Positions 37,772-49,426 of a DNA stretch of 64,000 nt are shown piece by piece (positions within the stretch are counted from its first letter, which is position 1; each line of letters starts with the position of its first letter). The notes below the pieces were generated by a model, which made no database searches, had not been told where the DNA came from, and saw only the letters and a list, made by a program, of their open reading frames with translations. The stretch spans positions 186,001 to 250,000 of the forward strand of contig NZ_NKYE01000002.1 in the NCBI RefSeq assembly GCF_002262875.1, given 5' to 3'. The DNA is from Amycolatopsis antarctica (GTDB taxonomy: Bacteria; Actinomycetota; Actinomycetes; Mycobacteriales; Pseudonocardiaceae). Position numbers and translations under genes: made by a program.

Positions 37772-38686
37772 GTGTCCCAGCAGCAGTCCCGCCGTCCGCG
37801 CCGTCCCGCCCCTCCGCCCGGCCTGCTGGTCGTCGACAAACCGGGCGGGATGACCTCGCACGACGTGGTCGCCCGCGCCCGGCGCATCATGGGTACGCGC
37901 AAGGTCGGCCACGCCGGCACCCTCGACCCGATGGCCACCGGCGTGCTGGTGCTCGGCATCGAGCGGGCCACCAAGCTGCTCGGCCACCTGGCGATGGACA
38001 CCAAGGCGTATCTGGCGACCATCCGGCTCGGCTCGGCCACCGGCACCGACGACGCCGAGGGTGAGGTCCTGTCCACGGCGGACGCGTCCGCGGTGACCGA
38101 GGAGGAGATCCACGCCGGGGTCGCCGAGCTGACCGGCGACATCATGCAGGTGCCCAGTTCGGTGAGCGCGGTGAAGGTCAACGGGCGGCGTGCCTACGAG
38201 ATCGCCCGTTCCGGCGAGAGCGTGGAACTCGCCGCCCGGCCGGTGACCGTGTCCCGCTTCGACGTGCTCTCGGTCAGCCGCGAGGACGGGGCCGTCGAGT
38301 TCGACGCCATGGTCGACTGTTCCTCCGGCACCTACGTGCGGGCGCTGGCCAGGGACCTCGGCTCCCGGCTGGGCGTCGGCGGCCACCTCGGTGCCCTGCG
38401 GCGTACCAGGGTCGGGCCGTTCGGTCTGGCCCGGGCGCGCACCCTGGACCAGCTCGAACAGACCCCGGAACTCTCGCTCGGTCTCGACGACGCGGTGCGG
38501 GCCGCGTTCCCGAGGGTGGACGTCGACGCCTCGGTGGCGCGGGCGCTCACCCACGGCCAGGCGGTCCCTCCCGCCGGCGTCGCCGGAACGTACGGCGTGT
38601 TCGGACCGGACGCGCACGCCATCGCCCTGCTGCGCGACGAGGGCGCCACCGCGCGACCGGTCCTGGTGCTGACCCCCGCGGGGTGA
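37772..38686 (+). CDS. truB: tRNA pseudouridine-55 synthase TruB
   Basis: TruB makes pseudouridine 55 in the T loop of tRNAs. The 304-residue enzyme has GLLVVDKPGGMTSHDVV, the catalytic Asp in GHAGTLDPMATGVL, and the family motifs AYLATIRLG, PSSVSAVKVNGRRAYE and CSSGTYVRALARDLG. The N-terminal dozen residues are Arg/Pro-rich. The GTG start follows a TACAGT hexamer by 6 nt, so the mRNA is probably leaderless. Confidence 0.97.
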   Translation: MSQQQSRRPRRPAPPPGLLVVDKPGGMTSHDVVARARRIMGTRKVGHAGTLDPMATGVLVLGIERATKLLGHLAMDTKAYLATIRLGSATGTDDAEGEVLSTADASAVTEEEIHAGVAELTGDIMQVPSSVSAVKVNGRRAYEIARSGESVELAARPVTVSRFDVLSVSREDGAVEFDAMVDCSSGTYVRALARDLGSRLGVGGHLGALRRTRVGPFGLARARTLDQLEQTPELSLGLDDAVRAAFPRVDVDASVARALTHGQAVPPAGVAGTYGVFGPDAHAIALLRDEGATARPVLVLTPAG

Positions 38687-38712
38687 GCAGGCGGCGACCG
38701 GTGGCGGGGCAG

Positions 38713-38718
38713 TAGGCT
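38713..38718 (+). promoter_or_regulatory. -10 element, leaderless start of ribF
   Basis: TAGGCT ends 8 nt before GTG 38727; the GGAG between them is too close to act as a normal ribosome site. Confidence 0.4.
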
Positions 38719-38726
38719 CCGGAGCC

Positions 38727-39710
38727 GTGCAGCGATGGCGTGGATTGGCGGATCTTCCCGGCGGCTGGGGACGTTGTGTCGTCACCATCGGCGTGTTCGA
38801 CGGGGTGCATCGCGGCCACCAGGCCCTGATCAGCCGGACCGTGGAGGTGGCGCGGGAGCGCGGGCTGCCGAGCGTGGTGCTGACCTTCGACCCGCATCCG
38901 TCCGAGGTGATCCGGCCGGGCAGCCACCCGGCCCAGCTCACCACCCTGCGACGTAAGGCCGAACTCGTCGAGGGCCTCGGGGTGGACGTGTTCGCCGTGC
39001 TGCCGTTCACAGCGGAGCTGTCCCGGGTGCCGGCACACGACTTCGTGCACGAGATCCTGGTCGACAAGCTGCACGCGGCCGCCGTCATCGTCGGGCAGAA
39101 TTTCACTTTCGGCGCCAAGGCCGCGGGCGACACCGAGACGCTGCGGACCCTCGGCAGGCGCTTCGGCTTCGTCGCCTTCGGCGCCGACCTGCAGGGCGCG
39201 ACCCTGCCGGGGGACACCGTCGCGGCGGGGGAGCAGCCGCAGACCGAGATCACCTACTCCTCCACCTACATCCGCTCCTGCATCGACGCCGGTGACGTGT
39301 CGGCCGCCGGGGACGCGCTGGGGCGGCCGCACCGCCTGGAGGGCATCGTCGTGCGCGGTGCGGGCCGGGGCCGGGAACTCGGCTATCCCACCGCGAACCT
39401 GTCGACCACGAGGTTCGCCGCGGTACCCGCGGACGGGATCTACGCCTGCTGGTTCACCCGCTCGGGCAGCCCGGACCGGCTGCTGGCCGCCGCGGTGTCG
39501 GTCGGCACCAACCCGACGTTCTCCGGCCGGGAGCGCACCGTCGAGGCGTTCGTGCTGGACGCCGACGAGGACCTCTACGGCCAGCACGTCGCGCTCGACT
39601 TCGTCGGCAGGCTGCGCGGGCAGATCCGCTTCGACTCGCCGGACGGCCTGGTCGACCAGATGGCCGAGGACGTGCGCGAGACCCGCCGGACGCTGGGGAC
39701 GGGCCACTGA
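38727..39710 (+). CDS. ribF: Bifunctional riboflavin kinase / FAD synthetase
   Basis: RibF converts riboflavin to FMN and FAD. The 327-residue protein has the adenylyltransferase domain with TIGVFDGVHRGHQAL and TFDPHPSEV, then the riboflavin kinase domain with GIVVRGAGRGRELGYPTANL and VSVGTNPTF. It sits between truB and rpsO, as in most Actinobacteria. No FMN riboswitch is seen upstream; the space to truB is only 40 nt. Confidence 0.97.
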   Translation: MQRWRGLADLPGGWGRCVVTIGVFDGVHRGHQALISRTVEVARERGLPSVVLTFDPHPSEVIRPGSHPAQLTTLRRKAELVEGLGVDVFAVLPFTAELSRVPAHDFVHEILVDKLHAAAVIVGQNFTFGAKAAGDTETLRTLGRRFGFVAFGADLQGATLPGDTVAAGEQPQTEITYSSTYIRSCIDAGDVSAAGDALGRPHRLEGIVVRGAGRGRELGYPTANLSTTRFAAVPADGIYACWFTRSGSPDRLLAAAVSVGTNPTFSGRERTVEAFVLDADEDLYGQHVALDFVGRLRGQIRFDSPDGLVDQMAEDVRETRRTLGTGH

Positions 39711-39841
39711 CGCCTGCGCGCCCCCCGCCCGGCCGGGTGCAAAAGCGAACGCATCGGTGATTCCGGCCCGCGGCGACGGGCCGACCTGGCAGGATGCCGA
39801 TGTCGAGGACAGACGAAGCTGGGCAGGGGGAGCGGGCACAG

Positions 39842-40321
39842 GTGGAGGACCACAAGATCGTCCAGCGCAACGTCGCGCTGCAACGCGAGTGGTACGGCGA
39901 ACCGCTCGGTGACCGGGTGCGCAGGCTGGTGGTGGCCTTCAACGTCTCGCAGGCCTTCCTGGCCGAGGTGCTCGGCATCAGCGCCCCGATGCTCAGCCAG
40001 GTGATGAGCGGGCGGCGGGCAAAGATCGGGAATCCCGTCGTACTGGCCCGGATGATCATGCTGGAGCGCAAGGTCCTGACCCCGGGGGTGGCCGCGGGCG
40101 ACGCCGACGCCATGCAGGCCGCGCTGGAGGACGTCCGGGACGCCCGGCCGACCGTGGGGCGCGACAGCTTCCCGGTCGGTGCCGCGTTCGGTGACCGTGC
40201 GCTGCTCGTCGCGCTGCGGGACATCGCCGAGGACGAGAACCTCGGTCACGCGGCCGACCGGCTCGATCCCGAGTTCCCGGCCATCGCCGAACTGCTGCGG
40301 CGGGCAGGCAAGGGTGCCTGA
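39842..40321 (+). CDS. HTH-type (XRE-like) transcriptional regulator
   Basis: The 159-residue protein is a DNA-binding protein found next to ribF in Actinobacteria. It starts HKIVQRNVALQREWYGEPLGDR, followed by an HTH: VVAFNVSQAFLAEVLGISAPMLSQVMSGRRAKIGNP. The C-terminal half is a variable Ala/Asp-rich region that ends in an amphipathic helix. The start is set at GTG 39842, with AGGGGGAG about 10 nt before it; ATGs at 39794 and 39800 would add 14-16 residues. Targets are unknown. Confidence 0.85.
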   Translation: MEDHKIVQRNVALQREWYGEPLGDRVRRLVVAFNVSQAFLAEVLGISAPMLSQVMSGRRAKIGNPVVLARMIMLERKVLTPGVAAGDADAMQAALEDVRDARPTVGRDSFPVGAAFGDRALLVALRDIAEDENLGHAADRLDPEFPAIAELLRRAGKGA

Positions 40322-40333
40322 GCCCGCTCGCCG

Positions 40334-40966
40334 GTGAGCCTGTTCTCCGCGCTCCTCCCGCCCGTCGACGTCCGCGCATCGCTGCGGTTCGCGCTCGGCG
40401 TACCCCGGGACGTCGGCGAGCGCGGCGGCGAGGATGGTGCGGGGGACGCCGCGCCGCGCTGGACGCCGGAGTCCCGCTGGCACGTGACCCTCGGCTTCTA
40501 CGGTGACGATGGCCCGCCCGGCAGCCCCGGCGATCCGGCGCGACGGCTCGGCCTGCTGCGCGAGGCACTGGCGGGCAGGCCGCCGGTGACCCTCCGGATC
40601 GAGGGCGCCGGGACGTTCCCCGGCGTCCTCTGGGCCGCCGTGCACGGCGGCGGACTCGCCGGACTGGCCGCCGCCGCGGGCGCCGACCTCGAACGCAGGG
40701 CGTACCGGCCGCACCTGACACTGGCCCGCTGGCCACGCGAGCAGAACCCGCCGCCCGCGGTGGCCAGAGTGCTGACCGCCGGGTGCCGCACCCGGTCGTG
40801 GACGGCGCGCGAGGTGGTGCTGCTGCGCGGTGAGCGTATCGACGGTGGCACGCGGTACGTGCCCGCCGGGACCGTGCCACTCGACGGCGGCGCACGTGGC
40901 GGGGACGGCGGGGGTGACACGCCGTCAGCGCCCACGGGGACGGCTGTTCACCCGGAAAGGTCCTGA
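40334..40966 (+). CDS. 2H phosphoesterase, RNA 2',3'-cyclic phosphodiesterase/2'-5' ligase-like
   Basis: The 210-residue protein has two H-x-T motifs spaced as in the 2H family: WHVTLGFYG (about residue 49) and PHLTLARW (about residue 123). ThpR/LigT enzymes open 2',3'-cyclic phosphates of RNA. The start MSLFSALLPP is typical. It begins 13 bp after the HTH gene and probably shares its transcript. A Gly/Asp-rich tail of about 30 residues is unusual for the family. Confidence 0.88.
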   Translation: MSLFSALLPPVDVRASLRFALGVPRDVGERGGEDGAGDAAPRWTPESRWHVTLGFYGDDGPPGSPGDPARRLGLLREALAGRPPVTLRIEGAGTFPGVLWAAVHGGGLAGLAAAAGADLERRAYRPHLTLARWPREQNPPPAVARVLTAGCRTRSWTAREVVLLRGERIDGGTRYVPAGTVPLDGGARGGDGGGDTPSAPTGTAVHPERS

Positions 40967-41155
40967 GCAGCGGTGTCCGGCCGCGTCGCGGGCACCCGCC
41001 GTGCATGCTGCTGCTACCCTTGACAATCGGGTCCGGCTGCAGTCCGTGGCGGCCGAGACCGAGGTGCGATCCCCCTTCTCGTGGGGCGCATCGGCGAACA
41101 CCACCCGGCGCGGAGTGCGTCCGGCCCGCACGGCACACATCGAGGAGTCAGATCA

Positions 41156-41425
41156 GTGGCATTGTCCACCGATGAGAAGAAGTCGATCCTGACCGAGTAC
41201 GGCGTGCACGACTCGGACACCGGATCCCCCGAGGCCCAGGTCGCTCTGCTCACCAAGCGGATCACCGGTCTCACCGAGCACCTCAAGATGCACAAGCACG
41301 ACCACCACTCACGTCGTGGTCTGCTGCTGCTGGTCGGCCGCCGTCGCAGGCTGCTGAACTATGTGGCGAAGGTCGACATCGAGCGGTACCGGTCGCTGAT
41401 CCAGCGACTCGGCCTCCGCCGATAG
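41156..41425 (+). CDS. rpsO: 30S ribosomal protein S15
   Basis: The 89-residue protein is a full-length S15: [40 protein letters not shown] and a C-terminal [13 protein letters not shown]. It binds 16S rRNA helix 22 during 30S assembly. GTG 41156 follows GGAG by 8 nt; the longer open frame upstream is not part of the protein. A strong hairpin follows its stop, before the pnp leader, as in the classical rpsO-pnp arrangement. Confidence 0.98.
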   Translation: MALSTDEKKSILTEYGVHDSDTGSPEAQVALLTKRITGLTEHLKMHKHDHHSRRGLLLLVGRRRRLLNYVAKVDIERYRSLIQRLGLRR

Positions 41426-41436
41426 CCTCGGGCAGA

Positions 41437-41466
41437 AGGGGGAGTGACCGTCCGGTCGCTCCCCCT
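41437..41466 (+). terminator. 14-bp hairpin between rpsO and pnp
   Basis: Arms 41437-41450 and 41453-41466 pair with one T-G wobble and a TC loop. It starts 11 nt after the rpsO stop. In other bacteria the corresponding hairpin is a terminator and an RNase III/PNPase processing site. Confidence 0.7.
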
Positions 41467-41488
41467 CTGTACAACTGAGACAGTAGGA

Positions 41489-41563
41489 CGGCAACACCAG
41501 AACACTGCAACTCCAGAACACGGCAACACCAGAACAACCGCAAGAACAGACACCGCTAGAACA
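41489..41563 (+). repeat. 16-bp C/A-rich tandem repeat in pnp leader
   Basis: CGGCAACACCAGAACA (41489-41504), CTGCAACTCCAGAACA (41505-41520) and CGGCAACACCAGAACA again (41521-41536) are in exact tandem. Two further AGAACA hexamers at 41543 and 41558 extend the tract in degenerate form. The segment has almost no T, so the RNA would be unstructured. Confidence 0.85.
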
Positions 41564-41649
41564 CGAACACAGTAGGGCAAGCGCAGCGCGCGAGGGTTTA
41601 GGCGCCGGGAGCGATCACGTTCGATCGCGACGGCATCGGCAAACGCGGC

Positions 41650-41707
41650 GCCGGTCCTCGGTAGTGGTTCCCGGGGCAGACCCCGGGGGCTTCGATCGAA
41701 GACCGGC
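41650..41707 (+). promoter_or_regulatory. Predicted structured element in pnp leader
   Basis: GCCGGTC (41650-41656) pairs with GACCGGC (41701-41707). Inside lie a 7-bp stem CCCGGGG/CCCCGGG (41670-41687, loop CAGA) and the palindrome TTCGATCGAA (41691-41700). The fold would be suited to post-transcriptional control of pnp; this is inference. Confidence 0.4.
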
Positions 41708-41794
41708 CTCATCACCTCTGACGCGCCCGCCCCAGCGGGGAGCAGAGCCTCACCGCCTGCGCGCAGCCCGAAGACGACAGAGGAGAACCTCTCT

Positions 41795-44053
41795 ATGACC
41801 GACTCCGCCGGAGTCACCGTGCACGAGACCGAAGCCGTTATCGACAACGGCCGTTTCGGCACCCGTACCGTCCGCTTCGAGACGGGCAGGCTGGCCAAGC
41901 AGGCCGCCGGTTCCGTCGTCGCGTACCTCGACGAAGAGACCATGCTGCTCTCCGCGACCACCGCGTCGAAGCACCCGAAGGAGCACTTCGACTTCTTCCC
42001 GCTGACCGTGGACGTCGAGGAGCGCATGTACGCCGCGGGCCGCATCCCGGGCGCGTTCTTCCGCCGTGAGGGCCGTCCCTCCACGGACGCGATCCTGACC
42101 TGCCGGCTGATCGACCGGCCGCTGCGCCCGTCGTTCACCGACGGTCTGCGCAACGAGATCCAGGTCGTCATCACCGTGCAGAGCCTTAACCCCGAGGACC
42201 CGTACGACGTGCTGGCGATCAACGCCGCATCGGCGTCCACCCAGATCTCCGGCCTGCCCTTCTCCGGCCCGATCGGCGGCGTCCGCGTCGCGCTGATCGA
42301 GGACCAGTGGGTCGCGTTCCCGACCTGGACCCAGCTCGAGCAGGCCACCTTCAACATGGTGGTCGCGGGCCGGATCGTCGGCGAGGGCGCCACCAAGGAC
42401 GTCGCGATCATGATGGTCGAGGCCGAGGGCACCGAGAACACCCTCGACCTGATCGCTTCCGGTTCCAAGGCACCGAACGAGCAGTCCGTGGCCGAAGGCC
42501 TCGAGGCCGCGAAGCCGTTCATCAAGGTCCTCTGCGAGGCCCAGCAGCAGCTCGCCGACGTGGCCGCGAAGCCGGTCGCCGACTACCCGACCTTCCCCGC
42601 CTACCAGGACGACGCGTTCACCGCCGTCGCGGCCATCGCCACCGACGACCTGGGCAAGGCGCTGGCCATCGCCGGCAAGCAGGACCGCGACAACGCCACC
42701 GACGAGGTCAAGGCCGCCGTCCTGGCGAAGGTCGGCGTCGGCGAGGGCGAGGCCTTCGCCGGTCGCGAGAAGGAGATCGGCGCCGCGTTCAAGGCGCTGA
42801 GCAAGAAGGTCATGCGCGCTCGCGTGCTGCGCGACAAGATCCGCATGGACGGCCGTGGCCTCACCGACATCCGCTCGCTGGGTGCCGAGGTCGCGGTGAT
42901 CCCGCGGGCGCACGGCTCGGCCCTGTTCGAGCGCGGCGAGACCCAGATCCTGGGTGTCACCACGCTGAACATGCTGCGCATGGAGCAGATGATCGACTCG
43001 CTCTCCCCGGAGAAGACGAAGCGGTACCTGCACCACTACAACTTCCCGCCCTTCTCCACCAATGAGACCGGCCGTGTCGGTTCGCCGAAGCGCCGCGAGA
43101 TCGGCCACGGCATGCTCGCCGAGCGTGCCCTGGTGCCGGTGCTGCCGAAACGGGACGAGTTCCCCTACGCGATCCGCCAGGTCTCGGAGGCACTGGGCTC
43201 CAACGGTTCCACCTCGATGGGCTCGGTCTGCGCGTCCACCATGGGCCTGCTCAACGCCGGTGTGCCGCTGAAGGCGCCGGTCGCGGGCATCGCGATGGGC
43301 CTGATCTCGGACCAGGTCGACGGCGAGACGCGCTACGTGGCGCTCACCGACATCCTCGGCGCCGAGGACGCCATGGGCGACATGGACTTCAAGGTCGCCG
43401 GCACCAAGGACGTGGTCACCGCGCTGCAGCTCGACACCAAGCTGGACGGCATCCCGTCCGAGGTGCTCGCCGCCGCGCTCGGCCAGGCCAAGGACGCCCG
43501 CCTCGCCATCCTGGACGTCATGGCCGAGGCCATCGACGAGCCCGACGAGATGAGCCCCTTCGCGCCGCGCGTCACCAGCGTGAAGGTCCCGGTCGACAAG
43601 ATCGGCGAGGTCATCGGGCCGAAGGGCAAGATGATCAACTCGATCACCGAGGAGACCGGCGCCGACATCTCCATCGAGGACGACGGCACGATCTACGTCG
43701 GTGCCGCGGACGGCCCGTCCGCCGAGGCCGCGATCGACAAGATCAACGCCATCGCCAACCCGCAGCTGCCGAAGGTCGGGGAGCGTTTCCTCGGCACCGT
43801 GGTGAAGACGGCCGCGTTCGGCGCGTTCGTCTCGCTGCTGCCGGGCAAGGACGGCCTGGTGCACATCTCCAAGCTGGGCCAGGGCAAGCGGATCAACAAG
43901 GTCGAGGATGTCGTCAACGTGGGCGACAAGCTCCGCGTGGAGATCGGCGACATCGACAACCGCGGCAAGATCAGCCTCACCGTCGTCAGCGAGGACGACG
44001 CGGCGACGTCCGCCGAGGGTGCCGAACCCGAGACGGCCGACGCCGCCAACTGA
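41795..44053 (+). CDS. pnp: Polyribonucleotide nucleotidyltransferase (PNPase)
   Basis: PNPase degrades RNA 3' to 5' by phosphorolysis; the actinobacterial enzyme also makes RNA tails. The 752-residue protein has two RNase PH domains separated by a helical linker (second core with [32 protein letters not shown], in parts, and [18 protein letters not shown]), then a KH domain ([19 protein letters not shown]) and an S1 domain ([22 protein letters not shown]). It follows a long leader and is followed by a 19-bp hairpin. Confidence 0.98.
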   Translation: MTDSAGVTVHETEAVIDNGRFGTRTVRFETGRLAKQAAGSVVAYLDEETMLLSATTASKHPKEHFDFFPLTVDVEERMYAAGRIPGAFFRREGRPSTDAILTCRLIDRPLRPSFTDGLRNEIQVVITVQSLNPEDPYDVLAINAASASTQISGLPFSGPIGGVRVALIEDQWVAFPTWTQLEQATFNMVVAGRIVGEGATKDVAIMMVEAEGTENTLDLIASGSKAPNEQSVAEGLEAAKPFIKVLCEAQQQLADVAAKPVADYPTFPAYQDDAFTAVAAIATDDLGKALAIAGKQDRDNATDEVKAAVLAKVGVGEGEAFAGREKEIGAAFKALSKKVMRARVLRDKIRMDGRGLTDIRSLGAEVAVIPRAHGSALFERGETQILGVTTLNMLRMEQMIDSLSPEKTKRYLHHYNFPPFSTNETGRVGSPKRREIGHGMLAERALVPVLPKRDEFPYAIRQVSEALGSNGSTSMGSVCASTMGLLNAGVPLKAPVAGIAMGLISDQVDGETRYVALTDILGAEDAMGDMDFKVAGTKDVVTALQLDTKLDGIPSEVLAAALGQAKDARLAILDVMAEAIDEPDEMSPFAPRVTSVKVPVDKIGEVIGPKGKMINSITEETGADISIEDDGTIYVGAADGPSAEAAIDKINAIANPQLPKVGERFLGTVVKTAAFGAFVSLLPGKDGLVHISKLGQGKRINKVEDVVNVGDKLRVEIGDIDNRGKISLTVVSEDDAATSAEGAEPETADAAN

Positions 44054-44076
44054 GGCAGCGTCGCAGGTACATCCGC

Positions 44077-44117
44077 GAACGGCCCGTCGCGCGCTCCGAG
44101 CGCGCGGCGGGCCGTTC
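44077..44117 (+). terminator. 19-bp hairpin after pnp
   Basis: Arms 44077-44095 and 44099-44117 pair with one T-G wobble and a CCG loop. It starts 24 nt after the pnp stop and ends 24 nt before the peptidase start. Confidence 0.75.
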
Positions 44118-44141
44118 CCGCATTCGCAGCGAGGACACCAC

Positions 44142-46758
<2,617 letters not shown>

Positions 46759-46800
46759 CCGGCCGCCGCCCGTCCCGGACGTAGCGGTCCGGACGGGGCG

Positions 46801-47325
46801 TCAGACGTGAAACCAGCCGGCGAACAGCGCGGGGGAGGCGGCGAGCGCGCTGAACCGGATGCACCGGCCCAGCAGCCCGGCCGCGAGGAACGTCGACACG
46901 CTCATCCGGACCAGGCCGGCCAGCACCGTGGTCGCCATGAACGGCGGCAGGCCGAGGATCGAGCTGAGCCCGTAGGTGCCGGTCATCCAGTGCGGGTGCC
47001 GGTGGCAGCGTTCACGCAGTGAGTCGACGAGCATCCGGAGGCGCTTGGTCCGCAACCGCCATCGTTCCTTGCGCTCCGAGGGCGGGCGCTGGCGGTGCAG
47101 CCGGTCGTGCAGGAACGCGGGGAGCCGGATCGTGCCGCGTGCGGCCAGGTAGTAGATGAGCTTCCCGGCGACCTGGCCGAGGGCGACCACGGCGCCGATC
47201 GCGAGCCAGTGCACGCCGGGCTCGCTGGTCACCAGGCCGAGCACGAAGACCTCGATGCTCATCAGGGGCAGAAGTGCGGAGCCGAACGCGACGCCGAAGG
47301 TCACGCACAGCCATCCGAACACCAC
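46801..47325 (-). CDS. VTT/DedA-like (YqaA-type) small membrane protein
   Basis: The 174-residue protein has four or five membrane segments. The segment VALGQVAGKLIYYLAARG corresponds to the VTT domain core (G-x-x-x-G-x-x-x-x-Y), and SILGLPPFMATTVLAGLVRM fits the second half. DedA/VTT proteins act in lipid transport or membrane homeostasis. GTG 47325 and GTG 47322 are both possible starts; the second has the better distance from AGGAGG. It is transcribed opposite to the dapB block. Confidence 0.82.
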   Translation of the reverse strand: MVFGWLCVTFGVAFGSALLPLMSIEVFVLGLVTSEPGVHWLAIGAVVALGQVAGKLIYYLAARGTIRLPAFLHDRLHRQRPPSERKERWRLRTKRLRMLVDSLRERCHRHPHWMTGTYGLSSILGLPPFMATTVLAGLVRMSVSTFLAAGLLGRCIRFSALAASPALFAGWFHV

Positions 47326-47521
47326 GCCTCCTACACACGTTCCCGGCTCCGCTGTCCCGCTGGTGGGTCCGGGCCGCCGCCGAGGGCGTTTTCCAAGCTA
47401 TCAGCCGGCAGGCCCCGCGCACGGGGGCCCGCTGGAGTCTTCCCGTGGTGCGGGCACCATTGCGCCATCCGGCCCCGTCCGGAGGGAGGAGCGTGCGGCA
47501 CCGGCCCACGCCCCACACCCC

Positions 47522-48082
47522 TCAGGCGTCCAGGTGCAGGTCCACCTCGCCGGTGAGGCGGATCTCCCGCAGGGTTCCGCCCCCGGTGTCCAGCGTCCGC
47601 ACGGTGCCGTCCGGGTTCCAGCCCGCGGTGCGGAAGAAGCCGAGTGCCGCCGAGTCGGACTCGGCCACCCAGGTGATGCCCCGGGTGACCCCCTCCGCAC
47701 GCATCGCCTCGGCGGCCACGGCGAGCAGCCTGCCCCCGTGGCCGCGCCTGCCCCAGCGCGGTTCCACCAGGATCGTCGAGACCAGGCCGACCGTGGCCGC
47801 GTCCTCGGCGGCGGTGCCGTCGGCGGCCGCGGACTCCTCCTCGGGCGCCCGGCCCGCGACGCAGAAGCCGACGGTGGCACCGGCCTCGGTGGCCACCAGC
47901 ACCGAGCTGTCCGGGTGGGCGATCGCCTCGGCCCACCGGCGGTCCACCTCGGCGGAGTCCAGTTCGGCGAGAGCGTCGGCACCGACCAGGTCCGCATACG
48001 CCGTCCGCCAGGTGTCCCGCTGGATGCGCGCGATCTCCGCGGCGTCGTCGGCGGTGGCCGGGCGGACCTCGGGGATGCTCAT
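47522..48082 (-). CDS. GNAT family N-acetyltransferase
   Basis: The 186-residue protein has the N-terminal VRPATADDAAEIARIQRDTWR, an acetyl-CoA loop GRRGHGGRLLAVAAEAM and the closing WVAESDSAALGFFRTAGW. The substrate is unknown. TAGGTT on its strand ends 6 nt before the ATG and no ribosome site is seen, consistent with a leaderless mRNA. It is divergent from the YcaQ-like gene. Confidence 0.92.
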   Translation of the reverse strand: MSIPEVRPATADDAAEIARIQRDTWRTAYADLVGADALAELDSAEVDRRWAEAIAHPDSSVLVATEAGATVGFCVAGRAPEEESAAADGTAAEDAATVGLVSTILVEPRWGRRGHGGRLLAVAAEAMRAEGVTRGITWVAESDSAALGFFRTAGWNPDGTVRTLDTGGGTLREIRLTGEVDLHLDA

Positions 48083-48088
48083 GATCGC

Positions 48089-48094
48089 AACCTA
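48089..48094 (-). promoter_or_regulatory. -10 element, leaderless start of GNAT gene
   Basis: TAGGTT on the minus strand ends 6 nt before ATG 48082. Confidence 0.45.
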
Positions 48095-48187
48095 GCGCGC
48101 CGGAGGTACCGCCCGGACGGCCGGGGCGCGGGGTGACCGGGTGCGTGCCGCCGGAATGTCGGGGGCGCCTGGCAGCATGTCGTATCC

Positions 48188-49399
48188 ATGCGAACGATGA
48201 GCGAGGCGATCGCCCGCCGCACGGCCCTCGCGGCACAGGGATTCGCCGACCCCCGGCCCGCTCAGGCGCCGACGAGGCGGCACCTGGGCCGGGTGCTGTC
48301 CCGGATCCGGCTGCTCCAGCTCGACTCGGTGAACGTGGCCGTGCGGGCCCACTACGCGCCGCTGTTCGCCCGTCTCGGTGCCTACGACTCGGCGCTGGTC
48401 GACGAGGCCGCGTGGTCGGACAGCGCGCGTCGTCCCCGGCTGCTGGTGGAGTACTGGGCACACGAGGCGAGCCTGGTGCCGGTGGACGACTGGCCGCTGC
48501 TGCACTCCGGCGCCAAGCGGCCGGGCTGGTGGCGCAACTACCGTCCCATCGTCGACGCGAATCCGCGGCTCACCGAGGACGTGCTCTCCGTGGTGAAGGA
48601 ACTCGGCCCGGTCGGCGCGGGCACCATCGAGCGGACGCTCGCGGGCGGCGTCACCCGCGGGCCGGGGGCCTGGTGGGACCGTTCCGAGGTGAAGAAGGTC
48701 TGCGAGTGGCTGTTCGGCACCGGTGAGCTCAGCACCGGCACCAGGCGCGGTTTCGAGCGGATGTACGACCTGACCGAGCGGGTACTGCCCGCGGAGGTGC
48801 TGGCCCGCCGGGTGGACCCGGCCGAGGGCGCCCGCGAGCTGGTCACCCGCGCCGCGACCGCGCTCGGTGTTGCGACCGAGCCCGACCTGCGCGACTACTA
48901 CCGGCTCGGCCCCGAGGCGGGACGTCGCGCCGTGGCCGAGCTCGTCGACGCGGGAACGCTGGAACCGGTGCTGGTGAGCGGCTGGCGGCAGCAGGCGTAC
49001 CGGCACGTGCGGGCACGCACCCCGCGCAGCATCACCGGCCGCGCCCTGCTCTGCCCGTTCGATCCGCTGATCTGGGAACGCGATCGCACCGAGCGGCTGT
49101 TCGGCTTCCGGTACCGCATCGAGATCTACGTGCCGGAGCCGAAACGGGTGCACGGCTACTACGTCTTCCCGTTCCTGCTGGACGGGGAACTGGTGGCCCG
49201 CGTCGACCTCAAGGCCGACCGGGGGCGCGGGGTGCTGCGCGTGCCGGGCGCGTTCGCCGAACCCGGCGTGCCGCACGGCCGGGTGGCCGTGGAGCTGGCC
49301 GCCGAGTTGCGGCTGATGGCGGACTGGCTCGGACTGTCCGGGGTGGAGGTCGGCGAGCGCGGCGACCTCGCGGGCACGCTGCGCGCCGCCGCGGGCTGA
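48188..49399 (+). CDS. YcaQ-like winged-helix DNA glycosylase (HTH_42)
   Basis: The 403-residue protein belongs to the HTH_42 family, whose members YcaQ and AlkX/AlzA remove crosslinked or bulky alkylated bases. The catalytic Q-x-D motif appears as LLQLDSVNVAVRAHY; LVEYWAHEASLVP, WERDRTERLFGFRYRIEIYVP and VARVDLKADR complete the fold. In some streptomycetes such enzymes give self-resistance to DNA-alkylating metabolites, but there is no such cluster next to it. The first ATG lacks a ribosome site; an ATG three codons in is equally possible. Confidence 0.9.
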   Translation: MRTMSEAIARRTALAAQGFADPRPAQAPTRRHLGRVLSRIRLLQLDSVNVAVRAHYAPLFARLGAYDSALVDEAAWSDSARRPRLLVEYWAHEASLVPVDDWPLLHSGAKRPGWWRNYRPIVDANPRLTEDVLSVVKELGPVGAGTIERTLAGGVTRGPGAWWDRSEVKKVCEWLFGTGELSTGTRRGFERMYDLTERVLPAEVLARRVDPAEGARELVTRAATALGVATEPDLRDYYRLGPEAGRRAVAELVDAGTLEPVLVSGWRQQAYRHVRARTPRSITGRALLCPFDPLIWERDRTERLFGFRYRIEIYVPEPKRVHGYYVFPFLLDGELVARVDLKADRGRGVLRVPGAFAEPGVPHGRVAVELAAELRLMADWLGLSGVEVGERGDLAGTLRAAAG

Positions 49400-49426
49400 G
49401 CGCGCGCCGCCCCTCCACCCGGTGCG

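Larger units (their letters stand above)
41467..41794 (+). other. Long pnp leader region (about 330 bp)
   Basis: No gene is apparent. The first part is a U-poor C/A-rich repeat tract, the second part can fold into a branched structure; both are listed separately. A GAGG/GGAG ribosome site precedes the pnp ATG by about 11 nt. Confidence 0.6.

Noticed and set aside
41020..41025. TTGACA upstream of rpsO as a promoter
   Set aside because: No acceptable -10 hexamer occurs 16-19 bp downstream; the exact -35 match alone is not enough.
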